This document shows positions 27,301-34,650 of a DNA stretch of 64,000 nucleotides, piece after piece. The translations under genes and the position numbers were made by a program. The notes under the pieces were generated by a model that was not told where the DNA came from, did no database searches, and was given only the letters and a program-made list of their open reading frames with translations. Each line of letters begins with the position of its first letter. The first letter of the stretch is position 1. The stretch comes from SFLA01 sp045595165 (GTDB taxonomy: Bacteria > Bacillota > Clostridia > Oscillospirales > CAG-382), in the NCBI GenBank assembly GCA_045595165.1, contig JAZNZY010000027.1:12349-76348 (forward strand). Reading direction: 5' to 3'.

Positions 27301-27693
27301 GAGGAATATGAGAACATCATTATCAATCACGCATACCGCACCAAGGCAGTATCTTTGTTTGATGTTGACGGCGCCGTTCTTGCATACGCAAACGATCTCT
27401 TGGAAAAGTGCGATGGTGTATACTCACAGCGCACAGAGGGTCAGGAAGCTGTTATAGCTAACGTTAAAAAGCTTCTTACCGAGATAAAGACTGAGGCTGA
27501 AAAGCAGGAATACGTTACCGTGGAGGAGCAGAAAGCTCTTCTGGCGTACGCGCTCGAAAGAACCGAGGCAATCCTTGCCGAGACTGAAAATGCAGACAGC
27601 AGCCTCAAAAACGCCCTTGAACGCGAGGTAGGGGAGATGGATTATAACCTTTCTATCCTCCACCTTCGTATGGAAGCAAAAACCGCAAAATAA
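24340..27693 (+). CDS. GHL10-type (DUF187-like) glycoside-hydrolase-like lipoprotein with repeated N-terminal modules
   Basis: A 1117-residue secreted protein. The signal peptide ends SISSC, a plausible lipobox. The C-terminal half (about residues 655-1010) is a GHL10/DUF187 barrel: SVWFRSNVKSDEDV, NAIYVETWYNGKT, IQIHAWVENFF and the key DGLHLDYIRYPE with acidic residues, then WITAACYPS. The N-terminal half has a segment IPxxG(Y/F)(V/I) at residues about 117, 334, 435 and 528, each followed by a G(D/E/G)xV-type end, suggesting repeated beta modules. A coiled stretch (about 575-650) links the halves. Family members are thought to act on cell-wall or exopolysaccharide glycans; the substrate is unknown. 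AAAGGAG precedes the ATG, and the gene lies 19 bases after potD. Confidence 0.82.
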   Translation: MTKRVFSLILASLMLFSIVASISSCKETPADYSNEDSGITFVLDKTEFSANTLNLPLTNQEIAIFDRNYKIDGVATAFVGGDHTNRTLVTVRYNPSYDEFSIMAIDDSEGKKSETLIPVNGFVASIPSNLLEDLRVRESQVVTVVGYNNSYERLDLASFIPTESSLARRIYYVDPVEAPTDDLIYYVSEDYKTDIALGDNVYAAVLEQKNAKNFSVSELLKDGTLSAGTKAIIFVGKYNCQYAEKILTEGAYIMLSNLESANSVCHESAIKLNDKVYKIGTAFTNVAMENDGIYLYDSAYSAGATPKCEKDFVAVAVKDSTVVYTGEKNERLVIPTNAGYILVFCGDSVSLAENYSMGETVEEILVFPENTPEKFVKINNYCYSFTEINVPFNDDPVLYTANYGETTGTSGTVAEIAIQNGKVISVTTSGGNTAIPENGYVLSFTAKGTNLANCKAVSVGDTARVALDKCEYSMTQLDISTFNSTRLTDYLVIFDQGSSTGSNQYGFEIGVDENGIMISASNLGNMKIPKGGYVISGHGVMHEAIAANYIYGGSVKLLKEEKKVVFYSTPLSMQTDVTAALNNVKDQFSQAEQALYDIDYQFIGSKLDTCQALIQSVESSVADGDPVNAINALYEITLQLADLKEAMITDKAVEERSVWFRSNVKSDEDVLAVIKKCVEYNINAIYVETWYNGKTIGKTNNPLIQHYTAQHGDYDALEGFVRIGHEYGIQIHAWVENFFIGTTNQQQNDSAHISNHNEDWLLLDKDGKHYYISPEYGNFVFLNPQNRECRDLVLSIYRELLENYEIDGLHLDYIRYPEHNGAADFGYNQDTIKDFQQEYGYKTDPHKYEPGTQQYKDWIKYRQNVITSFVKEVNNLVKEIRPEVWITAACYPSLTDAPNQIYQYTTEWVKLGYIDQVFSMTYSNGTEYVASNASSFIKACKDKALYSTGLTLFSGNSGEELLSQINATRDVGATGQALFSLSSLLGFEEYENIIINHAYRTKAVSLFDVDGAVLAYANDLLEKCDGVYSQRTEGQEAVIANVKKLLTEIKTEAEKQEYVTVEEQKALLAYALERTEAILAETENADSSLKNALEREVGEMDYNLSILHLRMEAKTAK

Positions 27694-27700
27694 TAAAAAT

Positions 27701-27731
27701 TTGAACGCCTGATATTTCTTCAGGCGTTCAA
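27701..27731 (+). terminator. Hairpin after the potABCD-lipoprotein operon
   Basis: A perfect 12-bp stem (27701-27712 with 27720-27731) and 7-base loop, 8 bases after the stop codon. The following TTAGTAATG is only weakly U-rich, so termination may be partial. Confidence 0.6.
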
Positions 27732-27750
27732 TTAGTAATGAGGTGAAACA

Positions 27751-28416
27751 ATGTTAAAAGCAGAAGAATATATCCAAACTTTAACAGAATACCTAAAAAC
27801 CGAATATAAAGAACGACTTGTTTATATCGGCTTACAAGGCAGTTATTTAAGAGGTGAAGCCACGGAAAACAGTGATATAGATATAATGGTCGTTATCCGC
27901 GATATTACCGTTGCCGATCTTGAAGCGTACAGAAATATAATTTTAAGATTGCCGGATTACGATAAATCCTGCGGTTTTATTTGCGGTAAAGAAGAATTAT
28001 TAAACTGGAATCCCCTTGAAATATGCCATCTTTTACACACCACAAAGGATTATTATGGCACTCTTTCTGAACTTGTGCCCGAATACTCTGAATTCGATGT
28101 ACGTGCCTTTGTTAAACTGAGTCTGGGTGATCTGTATCACGAGCTTTGCCACCGCTATATCCACACTTCCAAGGAAAATAATATTTCGTGTCTTCCTTTT
28201 ACTTATAAATCTGTGTTTTTTATTTTGCAAAACATACATTACTTGGAAAGCGGTAATTTCATAGCAACCAAGCAAGAGCTTTTAAAAGTGCTTTGTGGTA
28301 CCGATAAGTCGGTTCTTGATACAGCAATGTCGATATCCGACGGAAACGAATTCAATTTCGACGAAGTGTTTTCTTTGCTGTTTACTTGGTGTAAAGAAAA
28401 ACTAAAAGAAGCATAA
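27751..28416 (+). CDS. Nucleotidyltransferase-domain protein
   Basis: A 221-residue protein with an N-terminal polymerase-beta-type nucleotidyltransferase fold. The signature GLQGSYLRGEATENSDIDIM gives the GS...SDxD metal ligands. The C-terminal half is helical with several cysteines and histidines, similar in layout to aminoglycoside adenylyltransferases and minimal NTases. The substrate is unknown; drug modification is possible but not supported by a specific motif. It stands alone between a terminator and the convergent pckG. GAGGTG precedes the ATG. Confidence 0.75.
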   Translation: MLKAEEYIQTLTEYLKTEYKERLVYIGLQGSYLRGEATENSDIDIMVVIRDITVADLEAYRNIILRLPDYDKSCGFICGKEELLNWNPLEICHLLHTTKDYYGTLSELVPEYSEFDVRAFVKLSLGDLYHELCHRYIHTSKENNISCLPFTYKSVFFILQNIHYLESGNFIATKQELLKVLCGTDKSVLDTAMSISDGNEFNFDEVFSLLFTWCKEKLKEA

Positions 28417-28474
28417 TCACCCCGATAAACACCCCAAGAATTCAGCTACTTTTTGGGGAACCGACGATAACAAA

Positions 28475-28498
28475 AAGGCGTCCCGTTTGGGACGCCTT
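28475..28498. terminator. Terminator of the rsmA-pckG unit (bidirectional)
   Basis: A 10-bp perfect stem (28475-28484 with 28489-28498) and loop GTTT. On the minus strand it is followed by TTTTTGTTATC, and it lies 22 bases beyond the pckG stop. On the plus strand AAAATTTTGTTTTTT follows, so it may also stop the nucleotidyltransferase transcript. Confidence 0.85.
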
Positions 28499-28520
28499 AA
28501 AATTTTGTTTTTTAATCAGA

Positions 28521-30320
28521 TTACATTGCGGAAAGTCTTGCAAGCTGATCTTCGTACTGCTTACGAAGTTCTGCGGGAACGGTGTCGCCGATCTTTGCAT
28601 AGAATTCCTTGATGTTTTCGAAGTCTGCGAGCCAGTAATCCTTTTCAACGGTAAGGATGTTCTTGAGCTCGTTGATATCGAACTTTCTGCCTTCTTCGAT
28701 CTCGTAATCAAGACCTTCGAGGTTGATGTCTTCAGGGTTGGGAACGTAACCGATAGCGGTTTCAACAGCGTCAACTTCGCCGTCGCATCTCTTGAGGATC
28801 CACTCGAGAACGCGGAAGTTATCGCCGAAGCCGGGCCACATAAACTTGCCTTCATCGGTAAGTCTGAACCAGTTAACGTGGAAGATCTTAGGAAGATTGG
28901 GGGTAACTTCGCCCATCTTGAGCCAGTGTGCCCAGTAATCGCCCATATTGTAGCCACAGAAGGGAAGCATAGCCATAGGATCTCTTCTTACTACGCCAAC
29001 TGCGCCGGAAGCTGCAGCGGTGGTTTCGGAAGCCATGATAGAACCAACGAAGGTACCGTGCTTCCAATCGAAGGACTGGTATACCAGAGGAGCGGTCTTA
29101 GCGCGACGGCCGCCGAAGATAATAGCGGAAAGGGGAACACCGTCGGGATTATCAAACTCTGCAGAGATGCAAGGGCAGTTCTTTGCGGGAGCGGTGAAAC
29201 GAGAGTTGGGATGTGCACCCTTCTCGGTGGATTCCTTACCGTTCCAAGGACGACCCTTCCAGTCGATAGCGTCAACGGGAGGATTCTTATCAAGACCTTC
29301 CCACCAAACGGTGTTATCAGCATTGTTAAGAACAACGTTGGTGAAGATGGTGCCGCTCATAGTAGAAGCGAGCGCGTTGGGGTTGGACTTAACGTTGGTA
29401 CCGGGAGCAACGCCGAAGAAGCCGTTTTCAGGGTTGCAAGCCCAGAGTCTGCCGTCTTTGCCTACTCTGATCCAAGCGATATCGTCGCCTACGCAGGTAA
29501 CCTTATAACCCTTGTCGGTGTAGGACTTGGGAGGAATAAGCATTGCCAAGTTGGTCTTACCGCAAGCAGAGGGGAATGCAGCTGCAACGTACTTGGTTTC
29601 TCCTTCGGGAGTTTCAATACCGAGGATAAGCATGTGTTCAGCCATCCAGCCTTCGTTTCTGCCGAGGTAGGAAGCAATTCTGAGTGCGAAGCACTTCTTG
29701 CCGAGAAGAACGTTTCCGCCGTAGCCGGAGTTGATGGACATAATGGTGTTGTCCTGAGGGAAGTGAACGATATACTTGTTGTTTTCGTCCATATCAGCTC
29801 TTGCGTGGAGACCCTTGATGAAGTCACCGTTTTCGCCCATAGCTTCAAGAACTGCGGTACCAACTCTGGTCATAATGATCATGTTGAGTACAACGTAGAT
29901 AGAATCGGTAAGCTCGATACCGTTCTTTGCGAAATCACTGCCTACTACGCTCATGGAGTAGGGGATAACGTACATGGTTCTGCCCTTGTAAGAATTCTTG
30001 TAAAGAGCGAGAAGCTTTGCGTACATTTCGTTGGGATCCATCCAGTTGTTGGTGGGACCTGCTTCTTCCTTGGTAGGAGTGCAGATGAAGGTACGGCCTT
30101 CTACACGTGCAACGTCGTTAACTGCAGTTCTGTGGAGATAGCAGCCGGGAAGCTTTTCCTGGTTAAGCTTGAACATTTCGCCGCTTGCGCAAGCTTCTTC
30201 ACGAAGCGCTTCGATCTGTTCGTCGGAACCGTCGATGATAACAACTTTGTCGGGGTTACACAGTTCGATCATTTCGTCGAGCCATGCATTGAGTTTAGCA
30301 TTCTTGGTGTAAGTGCTCAT
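28521..30320 (-). CDS. pckG: Phosphoenolpyruvate carboxykinase (GTP)
   Basis: A 599-residue GTP-type PEPCK, converting oxaloacetate plus GTP to PEP plus CO2 and GDP, or the reverse when fixing CO2. The P-loop kinase motif AFPSACGKTNLAML is the GTP-class signature. Other active-site stretches are EEAGPTNNWMDP, YGGNVLLGKKCFALR and FGGRRAKTAPLVYQS. Full length for the family. In anaerobes it often runs toward oxaloacetate, which would feed the oxaloacetate decarboxylase encoded at 50843-54453. It overlaps rsmA by 4 bases, with GGAGG upstream of its ATG. Codon bias is strong, as expected for an abundant enzyme. Confidence 0.97.
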   Translation of the reverse strand: MSTYTKNAKLNAWLDEMIELCNPDKVVIIDGSDEQIEALREEACASGEMFKLNQEKLPGCYLHRTAVNDVARVEGRTFICTPTKEEAGPTNNWMDPNEMYAKLLALYKNSYKGRTMYVIPYSMSVVGSDFAKNGIELTDSIYVVLNMIIMTRVGTAVLEAMGENGDFIKGLHARADMDENNKYIVHFPQDNTIMSINSGYGGNVLLGKKCFALRIASYLGRNEGWMAEHMLILGIETPEGETKYVAAAFPSACGKTNLAMLIPPKSYTDKGYKVTCVGDDIAWIRVGKDGRLWACNPENGFFGVAPGTNVKSNPNALASTMSGTIFTNVVLNNADNTVWWEGLDKNPPVDAIDWKGRPWNGKESTEKGAHPNSRFTAPAKNCPCISAEFDNPDGVPLSAIIFGGRRAKTAPLVYQSFDWKHGTFVGSIMASETTAAASGAVGVVRRDPMAMLPFCGYNMGDYWAHWLKMGEVTPNLPKIFHVNWFRLTDEGKFMWPGFGDNFRVLEWILKRCDGEVDAVETAIGYVPNPEDINLEGLDYEIEEGRKFDINELKNILTVEKDYWLADFENIKEFYAKIGDTVPAELRKQYEDQLARLSAM

Positions 30321-31156
30321 TTTTGTTTTCCTCCGTTTATGTTAAAAAATATTTTATCTGAAATAAAACACAGAGTTTTATTATCTGTCTTTTCGCCGCG
30401 CACGTCTGCTTTAAGACCTGCGCCTTCGATTATTTGTGCGATCTGTTCTCTGGACAGCCTGTCGCCGAAAGCGGTGTGCAAGGCGTTTAAAAGGGTTTTG
30501 CGCCGCTGTGCAAACGCTGCGCGGATTACCGCAAAGAAAGTATCCTCATCTTCAGGAGTGACCGGCGGAGTATCGTAAAGATCAAACCTGATCACTGCGG
30601 AATCTACCTTGGGAGGTGGGGAAAAGCTGCCTGCTTTAACTGGGAACAAGCGCTTTACGGATGCGTAATAATTAACCGAAGCGGTAATCGCACCGTATTC
30701 GCTGTCGCCGCATTTGCTGCAAAGCCTTTGCGCTACTTCTTTTTGCACCATTACCGTTATCGTGCGGAAACCGTGCTTGCCTTCCAAAAGCTTCATCAAA
30801 ATAGGCGTGGTTATATAATAGGGGAGATTTGCACATACGCAGACCGGCATATCGGGAAACTGCTCTTTAATAAGTTTGTCCAGATCTACTTCAAGTATAT
30901 CCCGATTAATTAAAAGAAAATTGTTATATTCGGAAAATTTTTCGTTTAGTATTGGGATAAGCTCTTCGTCGATTTCGATAGCGACAACCTTTTTGGATAC
31001 GGTCAGCAACTGTTGAGTGAGTACACCTAAGCCGGGACCGATCTCCAAAACTCCGCATTCGGAAGTAATACCGCTTTCCGCCGCTATTCGGGCAGGGATA
31101 CGGTCGGAAGTGAGAAAGTTCTGCCCGTATTTTTTCTTTTTAACAAAATCGGACAT
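30317..31156 (-). CDS. rsmA: 16S rRNA dimethyladenosine transferase (KsgA)
   Basis: A 279-residue SAM-dependent enzyme that dimethylates A1518 and A1519 in helix 45 of 16S rRNA during 30S maturation. It shows the N-terminal KKYGQNFL, motif I VLEIGPGLGVLT, motif IV NLPYYITTPILMKLL and the C-terminal FAQRRKTLLNAL. The ATG at 31156 is preferred over the GTG at 31159 because GGAGG then sits 8 bases away. It precedes pckG with a 4-base overlap, an unusual pairing of an rRNA-modification gene with a carbon-metabolism gene. Confidence 0.96.
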   Translation of the reverse strand: MSDFVKKKKYGQNFLTSDRIPARIAAESGITSECGVLEIGPGLGVLTQQLLTVSKKVVAIEIDEELIPILNEKFSEYNNFLLINRDILEVDLDKLIKEQFPDMPVCVCANLPYYITTPILMKLLEGKHGFRTITVMVQKEVAQRLCSKCGDSEYGAITASVNYYASVKRLFPVKAGSFSPPPKVDSAVIRFDLYDTPPVTPEDEDTFFAVIRAAFAQRRKTLLNALHTAFGDRLSREQIAQIIEGAGLKADVRGEKTDNKTLCFISDKIFFNINGGKQK

Positions 31157-31198
31157 CACTTTTTCCTCCGCACATACATTCCAAATATCTGCAAGTTA

Positions 31199-31227
31199 AT
31201 AATAGCAGATATATGTGAATTTGTCAA
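31199..31227 (-). promoter_or_regulatory. Promoter of rsmA-pckG
   Basis: On the minus strand: TTGACA (31227-31222), a 17-base spacer and TATTAT (31204-31199), 43 bases upstream of the rsmA start. Confidence 0.75.
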
Positions 31228-31264
31228 TAAAAATACAAAATATTGTAATGGGTTATATGACGAA

Positions 31265-32068
31265 TTATTTTGTTTTATTTGCGTCGTGAGCGTGCATATT
31301 GCGTAAAATCACGTCTTTCTTTCGCCAGGAAAAGGCGTACTGCGAATATTCCTCATCACTCATATTCTCGATCAACTCGCAGGATACGTTGTCGAGGAAT
31401 GCTTCTGTGAAATATTTAATAGGTGAAGGCAGTGCTTTCTCATTCATCGGACACACGTTCTGGCAAATATCGCAGCCCCAGCAGATTCCCGCATCGGTAA
31501 CTGCTTTTTGCTCTTCTTCGGTCACGCGTTTTTTTTGAGAAACGCCCGAAAGACACTTTTCACTCAAAATTATCCCGTCGCCGATAGCTTTTCCGGGACA
31601 GTTCTTTTCACATTTGCCGCAATTAGGGCAAGATAAAATTTCCTTTTGCTTGTTTTCACTCTTTAATGAAGACAGACACACGCCGATAAAAACAAAGCTA
31701 CCGTATTTTTTGTTGATCAAAAGCGAATTTTTTCCTATAACGCCCAGCCCGCCCCTTGCGGCGCAAAGCTTTTCGTTAACGGGCGAGTGATCGGCAAATC
31801 CGTAAAATTTCTCGCCGTACTTCTCACACAACTTCGGAACGATTTTTTTGAAAAGACCGGTCATATATCCGTGGTAATCCTTTACGCGGGCGTACGCGGA
31901 GATACCGTAACTGTCTTTGGGCGTTTTATTGCTTTTGTACGGTACCAGAAAAACCAATATGCTGTTGATCTCGCCCTCGGGAACAAGGCGTGGATTTATA
32001 ACAAGCTCCTTATCGTAAGGAATGACAGCAAATTCGGTTATGTTTTCATTTAGTAGAATTTCTTTCAC
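31265..32068 (-). CDS. QueG-like iron-sulfur protein (epoxyqueuosine reductase family)
   Basis: A 267-residue protein with the QueG plan: an N-terminal cobalamin-binding-like domain (KDYHGYMTGLFKK, AARGGLGVIGKNSLLI) and two [4Fe-4S] motifs, CPNCGKCEKNCPGKAI and CWGCDICQNVCPMN. It is clearly shorter than canonical QueG (about 380 residues) because the C-terminal HEAT-type repeats are missing. Many Clostridia have this short form; whether it reduces epoxyqueuosine is uncertain. The GTG at 32068 is preferred over that at 32074 because AGG lies 7 bases before it. Convergent-side neighbour is rsmA, and it follows the rpsR terminator. Confidence 0.82.
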   Translation of the reverse strand: MKEILLNENITEFAVIPYDKELVINPRLVPEGEINSILVFLVPYKSNKTPKDSYGISAYARVKDYHGYMTGLFKKIVPKLCEKYGEKFYGFADHSPVNEKLCAARGGLGVIGKNSLLINKKYGSFVFIGVCLSSLKSENKQKEILSCPNCGKCEKNCPGKAIGDGIILSEKCLSGVSQKKRVTEEEQKAVTDAGICWGCDICQNVCPMNEKALPSPIKYFTEAFLDNVSCELIENMSDEEYSQYAFSWRKKDVILRNMHAHDANKTK

Positions 32069-32086
32069 TTTCACACCTGCTTTAAA

Positions 32087-32117
32087 AAAATACGCCGCCG
32101 TTTCGTTAAACGGCGGC
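32087..32117 (-). terminator. Terminator of rpsF-ssb-rpsR
   Basis: A perfect 10-bp G/C-rich stem (32094-32103 with 32108-32117), loop of 4, followed on the minus strand by GTATTTTTTT. It lies just beyond the rpsR stop. Confidence 0.9.
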
Positions 32118-32127
32118 TTGAATATCT

Positions 32128-32418
32128 TTAGTCAGATACGTAGGGAATGAGAGCGAGAGTTCTTGCGCGCTTAACAGCAACGGTAAGCTGTCTCTGATGC
32201 TTTGCGCAGGTACCGGTAACTCTTCTGGGAAGGATCTTGCTTCTTTCGGAAAGATTCTTTCTGAATTTGCTTACATCCTTGTAATCAATGTTTTCTATCT
32301 TCTCTGCACAGAAAACACAAACCTTCTTCTTTCTGCGGGGACGGAAAGCCTTCTGGCTCTCTCTTGCTTCCGCGGGAGCGGCAGTGTTTGCAGGAGCGTT
32401 AACATTTACGTTATCCAT
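32128..32418 (-). CDS. rpsR: 30S ribosomal protein S18
   Basis: A 96-residue S18 that dimerises with S6 on the 30S platform. The core is KVCVFCAEKIENIDYKD, RKNLSERSKILPRRVTG and the C-terminal KHQRQLTVAVKRARTLALIP. The first 25 residues are an Ala/Pro/Asn-rich extension not found in the shortest homologues. It is the last gene of rpsF-ssb-rpsR, with GGAGG upstream of the ATG. Confidence 0.96.
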   Translation of the reverse strand: MDNVNVNAPANTAAPAEARESQKAFRPRRKKKVCVFCAEKIENIDYKDVSKFRKNLSERSKILPRRVTGTCAKHQRQLTVAVKRARTLALIPYVSD

Positions 32419-32443
32419 GGATAAATTCCTCCTTTTTCAGATT

Positions 32444-32875
32444 TCAGAACGGCAGTTCATCATCGGCAGAAAGCTCTTCGAAGGAAGAGTCAGCACGAGG
32501 AGAACTGTAAGAAGGTACGCTTCTTGAGTAATCTCTTGAACCGTCTGCAGCAGACTTGCGTTCTACGAAAGATACTTCATCAGCGACGACTTCGGTGGCA
32601 TAGCGCTTGTTGTTGTCTTTGTCAGTCCAGGTTCTGGTCTGAAGAGAACCGCAAACAAGCATAGGCATGCCTTTGGTAAAATAACGGGAAACAAATTCGG
32701 CTGTCTGACGCCAGCAGACTATGTTAATGAAGTCGGTTTGAGGCTGTTCTCCGGTACGAGTGAACTTCCTGGACACTGCGAGGGAGAAAGTGGAAACCAT
32801 AACTCCGTTAGGGGTCTGCTTCAATTCGGGATCGGCAGTGATGTTGCCGACGAGAATTACTTTGTTAAAAGACAT
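32444..32875 (-). CDS. ssb: Single-stranded DNA-binding protein
   Basis: A 143-residue SSB with one OB fold (residues 1-105): NKVILVGNITADPELKQTP, FINIVCWRQTAEFVSRYF and GSLQTRTWTDKDN. The acidic C-terminal tip DDELPF is the docking site for replication and repair partners. Its position between rpsF and rpsR is the standard bacterial order. GGAGGT precedes the ATG. Confidence 0.97.
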   Translation of the reverse strand: MSFNKVILVGNITADPELKQTPNGVMVSTFSLAVSRKFTRTGEQPQTDFINIVCWRQTAEFVSRYFTKGMPMLVCGSLQTRTWTDKDNNKRYATEVVADEVSFVERKSAADGSRDYSRSVPSYSSPRADSSFEELSADDELPF

Positions 32876-32888
32876 AACTGACCTCCGA

Positions 32889-33185
32889 TTACTGTTCGCA
32901 CTTTATAATGAGCGAACGAAGAATGCCGTCTGTGATGTTGTAGATACGATCAAGCTCTGCGGGGAAATCGTGAGCAGATGTAAACTTAACAAGCACATAA
33001 TAACCTTCAGTAAGATCTTCGATAGGGTAAGCAAATCTTCTTACGCCCCATTCGTTAACAGACTCGATAGCACCGTTTTCTGCTATAAGAGTTGTGAACT
33101 TTTCTACGAGAGATTTTACTGCTTCTTCACCGAGAGTGTTGTTTACGATGAAGACGGTTTCGTACAGCGTTTTGTTCTGTTCCAT
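32889..33185 (-). CDS. rpsF: 30S ribosomal protein S6
   Basis: A 98-residue S6, partner of S18. It begins MEQNKTLYETVFIVNN and has EWGVRRFAYPIEDLTEGYYVLVKF and the end GILRSLIIKCEQ. The ATG at 33185 is used because AAAGGAGGT lies 6 bases upstream, and an upstream in-frame start would encode the leader. First gene of the rpsF-ssb-rpsR operon. Confidence 0.97.
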   Translation of the reverse strand: MEQNKTLYETVFIVNNTLGEEAVKSLVEKFTTLIAENGAIESVNEWGVRRFAYPIEDLTEGYYVLVKFTSAHDFPAELDRIYNITDGILRSLIIKCEQ

Positions 33186-33262
33186 TTTAGCACCTCCTTT
33201 TGGACTTTGAGGCCCCGAACTGCTTCGGAGCAAGGAGAAAACCGATTGTCGATTTTCTGAAA
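33186..33262 (-). promoter_or_regulatory. Candidate S6:S18-binding leader of rpsF
   Basis: The roughly 75-base leader contains a hairpin on the minus strand, CTCCGAA pairing with TTCGGGG around a GCAG loop, with a CCG within the stem-side sequence. Many bacteria regulate rpsF through an S6:S18-binding mRNA structure that requires a CCG element. The match here is only by eye. Confidence 0.35.
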
Positions 33263-33269
33263 CCGAGTA

Positions 33270-33298
33270 ATTGTATCACATTTTTTGCCGTTTGTCAA
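33270..33298 (-). promoter_or_regulatory. Promoter of rpsF-ssb-rpsR
   Basis: On the minus strand: TTGACA (33298-33293), a 17-base spacer and TACAAT (33275-33270). A strong housekeeping promoter placed directly after the prs stop codon. Confidence 0.85.
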
Positions 33299-33305
33299 CA
33301 GCTAA

Positions 33306-34415
33306 TTATGAGTTTTTCTTAAGAAGACGCTTGATTCTCTGTGTAGAATCCAGCAGGGGAGAAATAGAATCGTCGTGGTTAAGGGTGTTTATGATCTTTG
33401 CCATAAACTTGGAAAGGTCAACCTCAACAAACCAGGGGCGCTTTTTGATCTCTTCGGGGATATATGAAAGATTGGTGGAGTAGATCTTGGTAAGCTTACC
33501 TTCCTCGTAAAGCCTGTCGAACTTTTCGGGACCTTCGGTAAAGAAAGCGAAAGTGGCAGCAACGTATGTAGCGGATACATCCTTGGAGGAGGTCTGACGG
33601 ATAACGTCAACTATAGATTCGCCGGAAGCTATCATATCGTCTACGATAAGAACCTTTTTTCCGTTAAGGTCGCCGCCGATGTACTCGTGCTGGACAATGG
33701 GGTTCTTTCCGTTAACGATTCTGGTATGGTCACGTCTTTTGTAGAACATACCAACGTCAACGCCGAGAATACCTGCGTGGTAGATCGCTCTGTCCATTGC
33801 GCCGGTATCGGGAGAAATAACGACCATATTGTCTTTATCTATGCTGTTGCCTTCGTTGGTAATGAAAGCTTTGAGCATTGAATAACTTGCGTAAACGTTT
33901 TCAAAGGAAGTGTTGGGTATCGAATTGTAAATCGTGGGATCGTGTGCGTCGAAGGTGATGATGGTGGAAACACCGAGTCTTTCAAGCTCTTCGAGTGCCA
34001 TAGCGCAGTCAAGGGATTCGCGGCCTTTTCTCTTGTGCTGACGGGAGGAATAAAGAAGGGGCATTACCAAAGTGATACGGTTTGCTTTACCGCCGATCGC
34101 GCTTATAACGCGTTTTATGTCCTGGAAGTGTTCGTCGGGACCCATATTATGCTGCATACCGAACATCTTGTAGGTGCTGCTGTAGTTGCCGACGTCGGTA
34201 AGGATGTAGATATCCTTGCTGCGCACGGAATCGTTAATGCGGATCTTACCTTCGCCGTTGCTGAAGCGAACTTCTTCAATGGGGATGATATAGCTTTCGG
34301 CAGATGGATCCTCACCGCGAAGCTGTTTGATTCTTTCGTCAACAAGTCTGCCTTGTTCTTTGCAATTGCTGAGTACTATTAAACCGAGTTTTCCGTGGTT
34401 TGCTGTTTCAGACAT
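33306..34415 (-). CDS. prs: Ribose-phosphate pyrophosphokinase
   Basis: A 369-residue PRPP synthetase that transfers pyrophosphate from ATP to ribose 5-phosphate for nucleotide, His and Trp synthesis. It has a longer, divergent form seen in Clostridia: KMFGMQHNMGPDEHFQD, the flexible-loop region PLLYSSRQHKRKGRES, TFDAHDP and the PRPP-binding motif VLIVDDMIASGES. About 50 residues longer than the Bacillus enzyme. The ATG at 34415 is chosen since AAAGGAA lies 9 bases upstream and an earlier in-frame ATG would contain that site. No terminator separates it from the rpsF promoter. It is divergent from recA. Confidence 0.9.
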   Translation of the reverse strand: MSETANHGKLGLIVLSNCKEQGRLVDERIKQLRGEDPSAESYIIPIEEVRFSNGEGKIRINDSVRSKDIYILTDVGNYSSTYKMFGMQHNMGPDEHFQDIKRVISAIGGKANRITLVMPLLYSSRQHKRKGRESLDCAMALEELERLGVSTIITFDAHDPTIYNSIPNTSFENVYASYSMLKAFITNEGNSIDKDNMVVISPDTGAMDRAIYHAGILGVDVGMFYKRRDHTRIVNGKNPIVQHEYIGGDLNGKKVLIVDDMIASGESIVDVIRQTSSKDVSATYVAATFAFFTEGPEKFDRLYEEGKLTKIYSTNLSYIPEEIKKRPWFVEVDLSKFMAKIINTLNHDDSISPLLDSTQRIKRLLKKNS

Positions 34416-34583
34416 ATTTACAATTCCTTTCAAAAAACATTTTGTTACAAGTTTTTATTTAGTTTGACTACATTTTACAATATTTTTTTACAATTGTATA
34501 TAGTATTTATTAACAAAATCTTTATTTTTGAATTCTTTTTTTGGCTCTAATCAACAATTAGTATTAAAAAAGAGGTATTTGTG

Positions 34584-34612
34584 TTGACAAACGGCATATG
34601 TTGTGGTAAGAT
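34584..34612 (+). promoter_or_regulatory. Promoter of recA
   Basis: Consensus TTGACA (34584-34589), a 17-base spacer and TAAGAT (34607-34612), 38 bases before the recA ATG. Confidence 0.85.
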
Positions 34613-34623
34613 GTATCTGTATA

Positions 34624-34635
34624 GAACATTTGTTT
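34624..34635 (+). promoter_or_regulatory. Candidate LexA (SOS) box upstream of recA
   Basis: GAACATTTGTTT matches the Gram-positive SOS operator GAACNNNNGTTC at 7 of 8 fixed positions. It starts 12 bases after the recA -10, covering the early transcribed region, where a repressor would block initiation. LexA itself is encoded at the far end of the same gene run. Confidence 0.65.
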
Positions 34636-34650
34636 GGAAGGACGAAGAAC

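Noticed and set aside
28432..28458. CCCCAA/TTGGGG hairpin upstream of the pckG terminator
   Set aside because: Only 6 bp with a 15-base loop and no T run. The adjacent 10-bp hairpin at 28475 explains termination.
28878..30578. A 566-codon open frame antisense to pckG and rsmA
   Set aside because: It mirrors strongly biased pckG codons, has no recognisable domain and no ribosome site. The minus-strand genes have full family motifs.
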